Assembly: GCF_900115475.1 (NCBI RefSeq)
Contig: NZ_FOWP01000010.1
Coordinates: 1 to 64,000, forward strand
Length of the DNA: 64,000 nucleotides
Source: Ectopseudomonas composti
Lineage (GTDB): Bacteria; Pseudomonadota; Gammaproteobacteria; Pseudomonadales; Pseudomonadaceae
Direction of reading: 5' to 3'
Part shown: positions 24,996-34,358 of the stretch, piece after piece
Numbering within the stretch: the stretch's first letter is position 1
Layout of the letters: every line of letters starts with the position of its first letter
Notes under the pieces: generated by a model
Told to the model about the DNA's origin: nothing
Seen by the model: the letters and a program-made list of their open reading frames with translations, nothing else
The model's database searches: none
Program-made: the position numbers and the translations under genes

Positions 24996-26684
24996 TCACT
25001 TCTTGCCCAGCTTCTTCAGCTCTTCGTCGCGCAGTTCGCGGCGCAGGATCTTGCCGACGTTGGTGGTCGGCAGCACGTCGCGGAACTCGACGGCCCTGGG
25101 CACTTTGTAGCCGGTGAGGTTGGCGCGCATGTGCTCCATCACCTGCTCCTTGGTCAGGCTCTCGCCCGGCTTGACCACCACGAACACCTTGATCGCTTCG
25201 CCGGATTTCTCGTCCGGAATACCGATGGCGGCACACTGCAGCACGCCCGGCAGGGTCGCCAGCACGTCTTCCAGTTCGTTCGGGTAAACGTTGAAGCCGG
25301 ACACCAGAATCATGTCTTTCTTGCGGTCGACGATGCGCAGGTAGCCGTCTTCCTGGATCAGGCCGATATCACCGGTCTTCAACCAGCCGTCGGCGTCGAG
25401 GATTTCGTCGGTGGCTTCCTGGCGCTGCCAGTAGCCCTTCATCACCTGCGGGCCTTTCACGCACAGCTCGCCGATCTCGCCAATGGCCAGCTCCTGGCCG
25501 TCGTCGTTGATGATGCGGCACAGGGTCGAGGGCACCGGAATGCCAATGGTGCCGAGTTGGATGGCGCTGAACGGGTTGACCGTGGCCACCGGGCTGGTCT
25601 CGGTCATGCCGAACCCTTCGCAGATGGCACAGCCGGTGACTTCCTTCCAGCGCTCGGCAGTGGCCAGTTGCAGGGCCATGCCACCAGAGACGGTGAGTTT
25701 CAGGCTGGAGAAGTCCAGCTTGCGGAAGTCCTCGTTGTTGCACAGGGCAACGAACAAGGTGTTGAGGCCGACGAAGCCGGTGAAACGATACTTGGCCAGG
25801 TCCTTGACCACCGCAGACAGGTCGCGCGGGTTGGTCAGCAGGATGTTGTGGCCGCCAATCAGCATCATCGCCATGCAGTGAAAGGTGAAGGCGTAGATGT
25901 GGTACAGCGGCAGTGGCGCGATCAGCACCTCGCAACCTTCATTGAGGTTGGCGCCCATCAGTTCCTTGACCTGCAGCATGTTGGCTACCAGGTTGCGATG
26001 GGTGAGCATGGCACCCTTGGCCACGCCAGTGGTGCCGCCGGTGTACTGCAGCACGGCGACATCGCCATTGCTCGGGCTGGCTTCGCTGAAGCTCTGGCCG
26101 CGGCCCTTGGCCAGGGCGTCGTTGAGCTTGACCGCCTGCGGCAGGTTGTAGGCCGGCACCATTTTCTTCACGTGCTTGATCACGGCATTGACCAGCAGAC
26201 GCTTGAAAGTCGGCAGCATGTCGCCAACTTCGGTGACGATCACGGTTTTGACGCCGGTCTTGGGCACGACCTGCTCGGCCAGGTGGGCCATGTTGGCCAG
26301 GCAGATCAGCGCCTTGGCGCCGGAGTCGTTGAACTGATGCTCCATTTCCCGCGCGGTGTACAGCGGGTTGGTGTTGACCACCACCAGGCCGGCGCGCATG
26401 GCACCGAAGACCACGACAGGGTATTGCAACACGTTGGGCAGTTGCACGGCGATGCGGTCGCCGGGCTTGAGATCGGTGTGTTTCTGCAGGTAGGCGGCGA
26501 AGTCACCGGAGAGCGTGTAGATCTCGCCGTAGGTGAGCGTCTTGCCCAGGTTGCTGAAAGCAGGCTTGTCGGCGAAGCGTTGGCAGGACTCTTTCAGTAC
26601 CGCGAGGATGTTCGGGTACTGATCGGGATTGATTTCGGCAGCAACCCCAACGGGATACTTGTCCTTCCAGAAGTTTTCGGTCAT
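24996..26684 (-). CDS. fadD1: Long-chain fatty acid-CoA ligase (FadD1)
   Basis: A 562-aa acyl-CoA synthetase that activates long-chain fatty acids with ATP and CoA at the inner membrane. The AMP-binding P-loop is YTGGTTGVAKGAMLTH near residue 215; GFGMTETSP, the fatty-acyl/AMP signature DADGWLKTGDIGLI and the C-terminal VGKILRREL with the catalytic Lys are also present. The N-terminus ENFWKDKYPVGVAAEINPDQ matches FadD1 of P. aeruginosa. Its paralogue fadD2 lies 389 bases upstream on the same strand; the gap gives room for its own promoter. Confidence 0.94.
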   Translation of the reverse strand: MTENFWKDKYPVGVAAEINPDQYPNILAVLKESCQRFADKPAFSNLGKTLTYGEIYTLSGDFAAYLQKHTDLKPGDRIAVQLPNVLQYPVVVFGAMRAGLVVVNTNPLYTAREMEHQFNDSGAKALICLANMAHLAEQVVPKTGVKTVIVTEVGDMLPTFKRLLVNAVIKHVKKMVPAYNLPQAVKLNDALAKGRGQSFSEASPSNGDVAVLQYTGGTTGVAKGAMLTHRNLVANMLQVKELMGANLNEGCEVLIAPLPLYHIYAFTFHCMAMMLIGGHNILLTNPRDLSAVVKDLAKYRFTGFVGLNTLFVALCNNEDFRKLDFSSLKLTVSGGMALQLATAERWKEVTGCAICEGFGMTETSPVATVNPFSAIQLGTIGIPVPSTLCRIINDDGQELAIGEIGELCVKGPQVMKGYWQRQEATDEILDADGWLKTGDIGLIQEDGYLRIVDRKKDMILVSGFNVYPNELEDVLATLPGVLQCAAIGIPDEKSGEAIKVFVVVKPGESLTKEQVMEHMRANLTGYKVPRAVEFRDVLPTTNVGKILRRELRDEELKKLGKK

Positions 26685-27073
26685 GGAAGCCCACTCCTAA
26701 GCAACAGCTGATCTTCACCGCGCGAGGCGGTTGTTTGTTGTGTGTATAGCTCGCTTTTCCGCTGGCCCACGGCCCGGAAGCGCGCCGAGAGTAGCAGCTT
26801 TGCCAGAGGCTCACCAGCACCAGCGACCGGCCAAACAGCCTAAAAAATGACCAAAAAAAGCCATCTAGTCACAGGCGATCTTTGCCCGCCAGCACGCACG
26901 AAAAGCCTCTATCTCGCACATCACAGCGCATAGAGCCTAGCGCGAATCCATGACCGGTGCAGTGCTGAACCACTCGAAACGAGTGAAGGTGGTTACGAAA
27001 TCACAACAATTGGACTGCCCGATGGCAGCGCAGGCGGGAAAGCCCCTCCCCGGCAATGGGGAGGGGCTTCGGG
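26685..27073. other. fadD2-fadD1 intergenic region
   Basis: 389 bases without a supportable gene. It holds the hairpin after fadD2 (27040-27069) and, in its left part, presumably the fadD1 promoter. I found no convincing PsrA-type operator by eye. Confidence 0.5.
27040..27069 (-). terminator. Hairpin after fadD2
   Basis: AAGCCCCTCCCC-GGCAAT-GGGGAGGGGCTT, a perfect 12-bp stem starting five bases past the fadD2 stop. The T run on the minus strand is short, so this may attenuate rather than stop transcription into fadD1. Confidence 0.7.
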
Positions 27074-28762
27074 TCAGGCGATGTCGCGCAGCTCGCGACG
27101 CAGGATCTTGCCAACCGGAGTCATCGGTAGCGAATCCTTGAACACGATGTGCTTGGGCACCTTGTAGCCGGTGAAGTTTTCCTTGCAGTAGGCCTTGAGC
27201 TCTTCCGCGGTAACACCGCCGTCACGCGGCACCACGAACAGTTTGACCGCCTCCCCGGACTTCTCGTCCGGCACGCCGATGGCCGCGCAGCTGGCAACTT
27301 TCGGATGCGCCATGACCACATCTTCGATCTCGTTGGGATACACGTTGAAACCCGAGACGATGATCATGTCCTTCTTGCGGTCAACGATACGCACGAAACC
27401 ATCCGGGTCGATCACGGCGATGTCGCCGGTCTTGAACCAGCCTTCGGCATCGAGCACCTCGGCGGTGGCTTCCTCGCGCTGCCAGTAGCCTTTCATTACC
27501 TGCGGACCCTTGATGCACAGTTCGCCGCGCTCGCCCGTCGGCAGTTGATTACCGTCGTCATCGATCACCTTGAACGCCGTGCCCGGCACCGGAATGCCGA
27601 CCGTACCCAGGCGTGCCTTGTCGCCGTATGGGTTGGTGCTGGCCACTGGCGATGTCTCGGTCAGACCGTAGCCTTCCACCACGGTGCAGCCGGTCATCTG
27701 CTGCCAGCGCTCGGCGGTAGCCTTGACCAGTGCGGTACCACCGGAGTTGGTGACCTTGAGGTGAGAGAAATCCAAGTTCCTGAACTCGGGGTGATCCATC
27801 AGCGCAACGAACAAAGTGTTCAGCCCCAGCAACGCGGAGAACTTCCACTTGCCCAGCTCCTTGACGAAACCGGGGATATCGCGCGGGTTGGTGATCAGCA
27901 CGTTGTGGTTGCCGTTGACCATCATGCACATGCAGTTCGCGGTGAAGGCATAGATGTGGTACAGCGGCAGCGGCGCGATCATGATCTCCTGACCCTGCTT
28001 CATCAGCGGCGTGCCATCCGGGCCGAGCTGCGACAGGCAGGCGTCGACCTGCAGCATGTTGGCCACCAGGTTGCCGTGGGTCAGCATCGCGCCCTTGGCC
28101 ACGCCGGTGGTACCGCCGGTGTATTGCAGCACGGCGATGTCGTCATGGCTGGCCTTGGCCGGCGCCAGCGCCTGGCCCTGCCCCTGCTTGAGCACCTGTT
28201 TGAAGGGGATGGCCTGCGGCAGATGGTAGTCGGGCACCATCTTCTTGACCTTCTTCACCACGGTGTTAACCAGCCAGCCCTTGAGGCTCGGCAGCAGGTC
28301 ACCCATCTTGGCTTCGATCAGGTATTCGATCTCGGTATCGGGCAGCACCTCCTGCACCAGCTTGCCGAACATGTTCAGGTACACCAGCGCGCGCACACCA
28401 GCATCCTTGAACTGATGGCGCATCTCGCGGGCGGTATACAGCGGGTTGGTGTTGACCACGATGAGCCCGGCGCGCATGGCGCCGAACACGGCGATCGGGT
28501 ACTGCAGCACGTTGGGCATCTGCACCGCGATACGGTCGCCCGGCTTGAGGTCGGTTTGCTTTTGCAGGTAGGCGGCGAAGGCCGCGGAGAGACGATCCAG
28601 CTCTGCATAGGTCAGCGTGACGCCAAGATTGCTGAAGGCCGGACGGTCGGCAAAGCGCTTGCACGAGCGTTCGAAGACTTCGATCACCGACTTGTAGCTG
28701 GACAGGTCGATATCGTTGGGCACGCCAGGGGCGCGTTTATCGTTCCAGAAATCAGGTTGCAT
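27074..28762 (-). CDS. fadD2: Long-chain fatty acid-CoA ligase (FadD2)
   Basis: 562 aa, a full-length second acyl-CoA synthetase with the P-loop YTGGTTGVAKGAMLTHGNL, GYGLTETSPVAS, the DAEGWFKTGDIAVI signature and GKILRREL near the C-terminus. The opening QPDFWNDKRAPGVPNDID matches FadD2 of P. aeruginosa. The two ligases share length and motifs but differ along their whole length, so they are old paralogues. Divergent from the alpha/beta hydrolase gene across 217 bases. Confidence 0.94.
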   Translation of the reverse strand: MQPDFWNDKRAPGVPNDIDLSSYKSVIEVFERSCKRFADRPAFSNLGVTLTYAELDRLSAAFAAYLQKQTDLKPGDRIAVQMPNVLQYPIAVFGAMRAGLIVVNTNPLYTAREMRHQFKDAGVRALVYLNMFGKLVQEVLPDTEIEYLIEAKMGDLLPSLKGWLVNTVVKKVKKMVPDYHLPQAIPFKQVLKQGQGQALAPAKASHDDIAVLQYTGGTTGVAKGAMLTHGNLVANMLQVDACLSQLGPDGTPLMKQGQEIMIAPLPLYHIYAFTANCMCMMVNGNHNVLITNPRDIPGFVKELGKWKFSALLGLNTLFVALMDHPEFRNLDFSHLKVTNSGGTALVKATAERWQQMTGCTVVEGYGLTETSPVASTNPYGDKARLGTVGIPVPGTAFKVIDDDGNQLPTGERGELCIKGPQVMKGYWQREEATAEVLDAEGWFKTGDIAVIDPDGFVRIVDRKKDMIIVSGFNVYPNEIEDVVMAHPKVASCAAIGVPDEKSGEAVKLFVVPRDGGVTAEELKAYCKENFTGYKVPKHIVFKDSLPMTPVGKILRRELRDIA

Positions 28763-28979
28763 TGTTCTTGTCCTCTTCCCCTGAAGTGATCTGACTGCCC
28801 GGAAAGTAGCAGCTTAGAGCCGAGCCGCAAATAGCTCGAAGGCGTCATTGATGGGCTGAATTTCGCAATAAATGCGGGGATTCGTAACCGATCTTTACCA
28901 CTTCGAAGAAAACGGGGGTGCTATGCCTGTTAACGGCCAAGGTGCACAATGCCGCCAACTTCCGGCACAAGGATTCGCC

Positions 28980-29930
28980 ATGCGCCACGACACCTTCGTT
29001 CTCAATGCCAGCGACGGCCTGCCGCTGCACGTCAACCACTGGTACGGCGAAGCGCCGCCACGGGCTATGGTCATGCTCTCTCACGGCATGGCCGAACACA
29101 GCCTGCGCTACGCGCGCCTGGCCGAAGCCCTGATCGCGGCGGGCTTTGCGCTCTACGCGCTGGATCAGCGTGGCCATGGCGCCACCGCCGAACGCGGCAC
29201 CCTGGGTCACTACGCTGATGAGGGGGGTTGGAGCAAGGTAGTGGGTGACCTCTCGACCCTCAATCATCACATTCGCCAGCAGCACCCGCAGACGCCGATC
29301 TTCCTGCTCGGCCACAGCATGGGCAGCTACATCGGCATGGCCTACCTGATGGGCCATAGCTGCAGTTTGCAGGGCGCCGTGCTCTCGGGCTCCAACTACC
29401 AGCCGGTGGCGCTGTACAAGGCAGCCAGGCTGATCGCCGGCTTCGAGCGTTGGCGCCTGGGGCCGAAGGGCCGCAGCAAGGTCATCGACTTTCTCTCCTT
29501 CGGCTCGTTCAACAAGGCGTTCAAGCCCAACCGCACCGCCTTCGACTGGCTCAGCCGTGACCCGCTGGAAGTGGACAAGTACGTGACCGATCCCCTGTGC
29601 GGTTTCGTCTGCACCACGCAGTTGTGGTGTGACCTGTTCGAAGGCCTGCAGCAGATCACCCCGGCACAGAATCTGGCGCAGATCGATGCCGACCTGCCGC
29701 TGCTGGTGATCGGTGGCGACAGCGACCCCATCAGCGAAGGCAAACGTCTGAAGGACCTGGCTGGCGCACTGCGTGAGGCCGGCGTGCGCGACGTGCAACT
29801 GAAACTTTATCCCGAGGCCCGTCACGAGCTGCTCAACGAAAGCAATCGCGACGAGGTCACCGCCCACTTGATCGACTGGTTGCAGCAGGCGCTGAACCAC
29901 AGTCGACACCCCATCAAGGAGATCTCATGA
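28980..29930 (+). CDS. Alpha/beta hydrolase, monoacylglycerol lipase-like
   Basis: A 316-aa serine hydrolase of the lysophospholipase/monoglyceride lipase group: MLSHGMAEHSLRY (oxyanion region), YALDQRGHGATAERG and the nucleophile elbow GHSMGSYIGMAY; the acid and His are likely GGDSDPIS and ARHELLNE. Start at 28980, with AAGGA 6 bases upstream; longer in-frame starts lack this. Its stop overlaps the start of phaJ. Neighbouring fatty acid ligases suggest release of fatty acids from glycerides; the same four genes stay together in P. aeruginosa. Confidence 0.9.
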   Translation: MRHDTFVLNASDGLPLHVNHWYGEAPPRAMVMLSHGMAEHSLRYARLAEALIAAGFALYALDQRGHGATAERGTLGHYADEGGWSKVVGDLSTLNHHIRQQHPQTPIFLLGHSMGSYIGMAYLMGHSCSLQGAVLSGSNYQPVALYKAARLIAGFERWRLGPKGRSKVIDFLSFGSFNKAFKPNRTAFDWLSRDPLEVDKYVTDPLCGFVCTTQLWCDLFEGLQQITPAQNLAQIDADLPLLVIGGDSDPISEGKRLKDLAGALREAGVRDVQLKLYPEARHELLNESNRDEVTAHLIDWLQQALNHSRHPIKEIS

Positions 29931-30397
29931 GTCAGGTCACCAATATTCCCTACGAAGCCCTCAGCATCGGCCAGCAAGCGGCCTTTGAGAAAACCGTCGA
30001 AGAGCGCGACGTACAGCTGTTCGCCGCCGTGTCCGGTGACAACAATCCAGTGCACCTGGACGCCGCCTTCGCTGCCGAGACCCTGTTCAAGGAGCGTATC
30101 GCCCACGGCATGTTCACCGGCGCGCTGATCAGCGCCGCCATTGCCTGCCGCCTGCCGGGCCCAGGCACCATCTACCTCGGCCAACAGCTCAAGTTCACCC
30201 GCCCGGTGAAACTCGGCGACACCCTGACCGTGAAGCTGGAAGTGCTGGAAAAGCTGCCGAAGAACCGCGTGCGCATCGCCACCCGCGTGTTCAACCAGGA
30301 CGGCAAGCAAGTGGTCGACGGTGAAGCCGAAGTGCTCGCCCCGAGCACCGAACAGACCGTGACCATGCCGCCAATGCCGCAAGTCACCGTCAACTGA
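29927..30397 (+). CDS. phaJ: (R)-specific enoyl-CoA hydratase, PhaJ/MaoC type
   Basis: 156 aa, the same length as PhaJ1 of P. aeruginosa. The hot-dog-fold hydratase motif SGDNNPVHLDAAFA contains the catalytic Asp and His, followed by RIAHGMFTGALISA and GTIYLGQQLKFTRPVKLGD. It converts trans-2-enoyl-CoA from beta-oxidation to (R)-3-hydroxyacyl-CoA, a monomer for medium-chain polyhydroxyalkanoate. The ATG overlaps the hydrolase stop by four bases. Confidence 0.93.
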   Translation: MSQVTNIPYEALSIGQQAAFEKTVEERDVQLFAAVSGDNNPVHLDAAFAAETLFKERIAHGMFTGALISAAIACRLPGPGTIYLGQQLKFTRPVKLGDTLTVKLEVLEKLPKNRVRIATRVFNQDGKQVVDGEAEVLAPSTEQTVTMPPMPQVTVN

Positions 30398-30605
30398 TGC
30401 GCTGCAAGCTGGTGCGCGACCGCAGCGTCGCGCACCACTTTTGTTCTACACTCACAAACCTTGAGCGACCTGGCACTGCATAAGTGCATTTCTTTGTGCA
30501 CTTAGCACAAACCCCTTTGACCTCCTTGCCAAGCCACCTGCTGCGCTGACTCTGGCACGTACCCTGCTATCGCCAAGGCTTCACCCCCTTACCGGAGCCA
30601 GGTCC

Positions 30606-31877
30606 ATGAGCAACGTCACCCCCGATAGCGATTACCCCCTGAGCGAGGTGCCCAACGGCGCACGCAAGGGGCTGTTCTCCACCGCCATCCTGCTGTTCGG
30701 TTTCACCTTCTTCACCGCCACCATGTTCGCCGGCGGCAAGATCGGCATGGCTTTCGACTTCACCACCCTGCTTTGGGCCGCGGTGATCGGTAACCTGCTG
30801 CTCGGCCTATACGCCGCCGTGCTGGGTCTGATCGCCTGTCGCAGCGGGCTGAACTCGGTGCTGATGGGCCGTTTCTGCTTCGGCGAAGTGGGCAGCAAGC
30901 TGTCCGACATGCTCCTGGGTTTCACCCAGATCGGCTGGTACGCCTGGGGTACGGCGACCATCGCCATCGTCCTGGTGAAGATTCTCGGCCTGCCCGAAAA
31001 CCTGACCATCCCGCTGATGGTGCTGTTCGGCTTCGGTTTCTGCCTCACCGCCTTCGTCGGCTACAAGGGCCTGGACCTGCTCTCGCGCGTCGCCGTACCG
31101 GCCATGCTGGTGCTGCTGGTGGCATCGTTGTGGATCGCCACGCGTGATATCGGCGGCCTCGCAGGCCTGCTGGCAGTGGAACCCAAGGAGAGCATGAGCC
31201 TGAGCGTGGCCATCACCCTGGTGTTCGGCACCTTCGTCAGCGGCGCCACCCAGGCCACCAACTGGACGCGTTTCGCCAAGAGCGGCCGCGTCGCGGTGCT
31301 GGCCAGCCTGTTCGGCTTCTTCATCGGCAATGGCCTGATGATCGTCGCCGGTGCCTATGGCGCCATCGTCTATCAGCAACCGGACGTGGTCGAAGTGCTG
31401 GTGCTGCAGGGCCTGTCCATGGCCGCTGTGGTCATGCTGTTTCTCAATCTGTGGACCACCCAGGACAACACCATCTACAACTTCGCCGCCGCCGGCTGCA
31501 ACCTGCTGCGCACCGGCAAGCGCAAGACCGTCACCCTGGCCGGCGCGGCCATCGGTACGCTGCTGGCCATCGGCGGCATGTACGAGATGCTGATTCCCTT
31601 CCTGATTCTGCTCGGCTCGATCATCCCGCCGATTGGCGGCGTGATCATGGCTGACTACTTCTACGGCCATCGCGCGCGCTACCCGAAACTGGCCGATGCG
31701 CGCCTACCGGCGTTCAACTGGGTCGGCCTGGGCGCCTACCTGATCGGTGCACTGAGCGCCTACTTCTCGCCCTGGGTCGCCCCGCTGGTGGGCATCGCCG
31801 TGGCCGCTGTGGCCTACGTCGTGCTGTTCGAACTGAATAAAGCCCTGGCCGGCCGCCAGCAGGTCGCCGGCGCGTGA
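30606..31877 (+). CDS. codB: Cytosine permease
   Basis: A 423-aa member of the NCS1 nucleobase transporter family with about twelve helices: LPSEV-like opening (YPLSEVPNGARKGLFST), FTFFTATMFAGGKIGMAFDF, CFGEVGSKLSDMLLGFTQIGWYAWG and LNLWTTQDNTIYNFAAAGCN. GGAGC precedes the ATG. First gene of the operon with a PucR-type regulator and codA, hence cytosine as cargo. Confidence 0.95.
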   Translation: MSNVTPDSDYPLSEVPNGARKGLFSTAILLFGFTFFTATMFAGGKIGMAFDFTTLLWAAVIGNLLLGLYAAVLGLIACRSGLNSVLMGRFCFGEVGSKLSDMLLGFTQIGWYAWGTATIAIVLVKILGLPENLTIPLMVLFGFGFCLTAFVGYKGLDLLSRVAVPAMLVLLVASLWIATRDIGGLAGLLAVEPKESMSLSVAITLVFGTFVSGATQATNWTRFAKSGRVAVLASLFGFFIGNGLMIVAGAYGAIVYQQPDVVEVLVLQGLSMAAVVMLFLNLWTTQDNTIYNFAAAGCNLLRTGKRKTVTLAGAAIGTLLAIGGMYEMLIPFLILLGSIIPPIGGVIMADYFYGHRARYPKLADARLPAFNWVGLGAYLIGALSAYFSPWVAPLVGIAVAAVAYVVLFELNKALAGRQQVAGA

Positions 31878-33097
31878 GCCTGACCGTCGCCGACGTACTC
31901 GCCCTGCCCGACCTGGCCAGCATGCAGCTGCGTGCCGGCCAGGCCGGGCGCGACAATGCCGTGCGCTGGCCCTACGTGGCCGAGAACGAAGGCATCGCCG
32001 ACTGGGTGATGGGCGGCGAGCTGATCTTCGTCACCGGCATCAACCATCCGCGCGACGAAGCGAACCTGCTGCGCCTGGTGCGCGAGGGCCATGAACGCGT
32101 CGTCGCCGGCATGGTCATCCTCACCGGCGCCGAGTTCATCCAGGCCATCCCGCCCAGCGTCATCGCAGAAGCCGAACGCCTGAACCTGCCGCTGATCGAG
32201 CAGCCCTACGCGCTGAAGATGGTGGTGGTCACCCAGGCCATCGGCACCGCACTGGTTCACGCACAGCAACTCGGCCGCTCACGCCAGCACGTGCTGGAAC
32301 AGGTGCTCGACGGCGATTACCAATCGCTCGATGTATTGCTGCAGCGCGGCGACAGCCTCGGCCTGGCCCTGCATGTGCCGCGCCAGGTGGCACTACTGCG
32401 CCTCGACGGCAGCGAGCAACTGTTCGGTGATCTGCCGGACGAAGACGCCGAGCGCCAGCTGCAGAGCCGTCAGCAATTGCTGCAACGGCGCCTGGAGCAG
32501 AGCCTCGGCGAACTCGGTGACGCGCTGCCGCTGGTCAGCCAGGGTCGTCACTGGATCGCCCTGCTGCCCTGCCCCGATACCCAAGCCGAAGCGCGCAACC
32601 GCCAGGCCATGACCGCACTGCTCGACGAACTGCGCCCGCAGCTCGGCCCGCTGCGCCTGTTCCTCGGCCTGGGCAGCGCCGGCTGTGAGGCGCCGCGTTT
32701 CGCTCAGGGCCTGGGTGAGGCGCGCCAAGCCCTGGCCGTGGCGCAGCGCTTTCCCGAGCGCCTGGGCCTGTGCAGTTTCAATGAGCTGGGCGTGCTGGAA
32801 CTGCTCGGCGCGATCCGCGACCGCAGCCTGCTCGATCGCTTCGTCGAGCGCGTGCTCGGCCCGCTGATCGGCGACGACTCGCGCCACCAACCCGTGCTGA
32901 TGCCGACGCTGGAAGCCTGGTTCGCCGAGAACGGCAACCTGGCCCTGGCCGCGCAACGCCTCAACGTCCATCGCAACACCCTGAGCTACCGTCTACAGCG
33001 CATCGAAGTGCTGACCGGCTGCTCGTTCGACGATCCGCACGACCGCCTGAACATCAGCGTTGCGCTGTTGATCCGGCGCCTGTCGTCGCCTGCCTGA
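31874..33097 (+). CDS. PucR-family transcriptional regulator
   Basis: 407 aa: an N-terminal PucR domain (TVADVLALPDLASMQLRAGQAGRDNAVRWPYVAE), a central GGDEF-like/CdaR region and a C-terminal helix-turn-helix (LNVHRNTLSYRLQRIEVLTG). It begins at a GTG overlapping the codB stop (GTGA). PucR-type proteins activate purine or pyrimidine catabolism, so this one probably controls its own codB-codA operon. It lies inside the operon rather than divergent from it, which would give autoregulation. Confidence 0.93.
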   Translation: MSLTVADVLALPDLASMQLRAGQAGRDNAVRWPYVAENEGIADWVMGGELIFVTGINHPRDEANLLRLVREGHERVVAGMVILTGAEFIQAIPPSVIAEAERLNLPLIEQPYALKMVVVTQAIGTALVHAQQLGRSRQHVLEQVLDGDYQSLDVLLQRGDSLGLALHVPRQVALLRLDGSEQLFGDLPDEDAERQLQSRQQLLQRRLEQSLGELGDALPLVSQGRHWIALLPCPDTQAEARNRQAMTALLDELRPQLGPLRLFLGLGSAGCEAPRFAQGLGEARQALAVAQRFPERLGLCSFNELGVLELLGAIRDRSLLDRFVERVLGPLIGDDSRHQPVLMPTLEAWFAENGNLALAAQRLNVHRNTLSYRLQRIEVLTGCSFDDPHDRLNISVALLIRRLSSPA

Positions 33098-33108
33098 GAG
33101 GAACCCTG

Positions 33109-34344
33109 ATGATTATCCACAACGCCCGCCTGCGCGGCCGCGACGGCCTGCACCGCATCACACTGGACGGTGAAAGCATCGCTGCCATCGACGCCCAGCA
33201 CGCCCTGCATCCCATCGCCGAGGGCGACCTGGACGCTGCCGGCAACCTGGTGGTGCCGCCTTTCGTCGAGCCGCACATCCACCTCGACGCCACGCTGACC
33301 GCCGGCGAACCGGCCTGGAACATGAGCGGTACCCTGTTCGAGGGCATCGAACGCTGGGCCGAGCGCAAGGCACTGGTCACCCATGAAGACACCAAGACCC
33401 GCGCCAAGAAGACCATCGACATGCTGGTCGACCACGGCATCCAGCACGTGCGCACCCACGTCGACGTCACTGACCCGACCCTGGCGGCGCTCAAGGCGAT
33501 GATCGAGGTACGCGAGGAAACCCGCCACCTGATAGACCTGCAGATCGTCGCCTTCCCGCAGGAGGGCATCGAGTCCTACGCCAATGGTCGCGCGCTGATG
33601 GAGCAAGCCATCGAGTTGGGCGCCGACGTGGTCGGTGGCATCCCGCATTTCGAGAACACCCGTGACCAGGGTGTGTCGTCGATCAAGTTCCTCATGGACC
33701 TGGCCGAACGCACAGGCTGCCTGGTGGACGTGCACTGCGACGAAACCGACGACCCACAATCGCGCTTTCTCGAAGTGCTGGCCGAGGAAGCCCGCGTGCG
33801 CGGTATGGGCGCGCGGGTCACCGCCAGCCACACCACGGCCATGGGCTCCTACGACAACGCCTACTGCTCCAAGCTGTTCCGCCTGCTGAAGATGAGTGGC
33901 ATCAGCTTTATTTCCTGCCCCACCGAGAGCATTCACCTTCAGGGCCGCTTCGACACCTACCCGAAACGCCGTGGCCTGACCCGCGTGGCGGAGATCGACC
34001 GCGCCGGAATGAACGTCTGCTTCGGCCAGGACTCGATCGTCGATCCCTGGTACCCGCTGGGCAACGGCAACATCCTGCGCATCCTCGAAGCCGGCCTGCA
34101 CATCTGTCATATGCTCGGCTATGAAGACATCAAGCGCAGCCTGGACCTGATCACCGACAACTCGGCGCGCGCGCTGAACCTGGGTGACCGTTATGGCCTG
34201 GAAGTAGGTCGCCCGGCCAACCTGCTGATCCTCTCGGCGCCGGACGATTACGAGATGGTGCGCAGCCAGGGGCACGCGCTGGTGTCGGTACGCCATGGCA
34301 AGGTGCTGATGCGCCGCACGCCGGCGCAGATCGAGCGCGGCTGA
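33109..34344 (+). CDS. codA: Cytosine deaminase
   Basis: A 411-aa amidohydrolase that converts cytosine to uracil and ammonia. Metal ligands are visible: EPHIHLD (His56, His58), VDVHCDE (His209, with Glu212), ASHTTAMGSYD (His241) and FGQDS (Asp308). The last motif is FGHDD in E. coli CodA, so Ser309 replaces Asp314, a residue known to influence pyrimidine specificity there. It lies eleven bases after the PucR gene. Confidence 0.95.
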   Translation: MIIHNARLRGRDGLHRITLDGESIAAIDAQHALHPIAEGDLDAAGNLVVPPFVEPHIHLDATLTAGEPAWNMSGTLFEGIERWAERKALVTHEDTKTRAKKTIDMLVDHGIQHVRTHVDVTDPTLAALKAMIEVREETRHLIDLQIVAFPQEGIESYANGRALMEQAIELGADVVGGIPHFENTRDQGVSSIKFLMDLAERTGCLVDVHCDETDDPQSRFLEVLAEEARVRGMGARVTASHTTAMGSYDNAYCSKLFRLLKMSGISFISCPTESIHLQGRFDTYPKRRGLTRVAEIDRAGMNVCFGQDSIVDPWYPLGNGNILRILEAGLHICHMLGYEDIKRSLDLITDNSARALNLGDRYGLEVGRPANLLILSAPDDYEMVRSQGHALVSVRHGKVLMRRTPAQIERG

Positions 34345-34358
34345 CACAATGTGTGTTG

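Noticed and set aside
24996..28762. fadD1 and fadD2 as one gene broken by a frameshift or a recent tandem duplication
   Set aside because: Each has full length, its own start and stop, and diverged sequence throughout.
25131..28789. Long plus-strand frames opposite fadD1 and fadD2
   Set aside because: Both are shadows of the fadD genes: they resemble each other only because the two ligases are paralogues, and no ribosome site precedes them.
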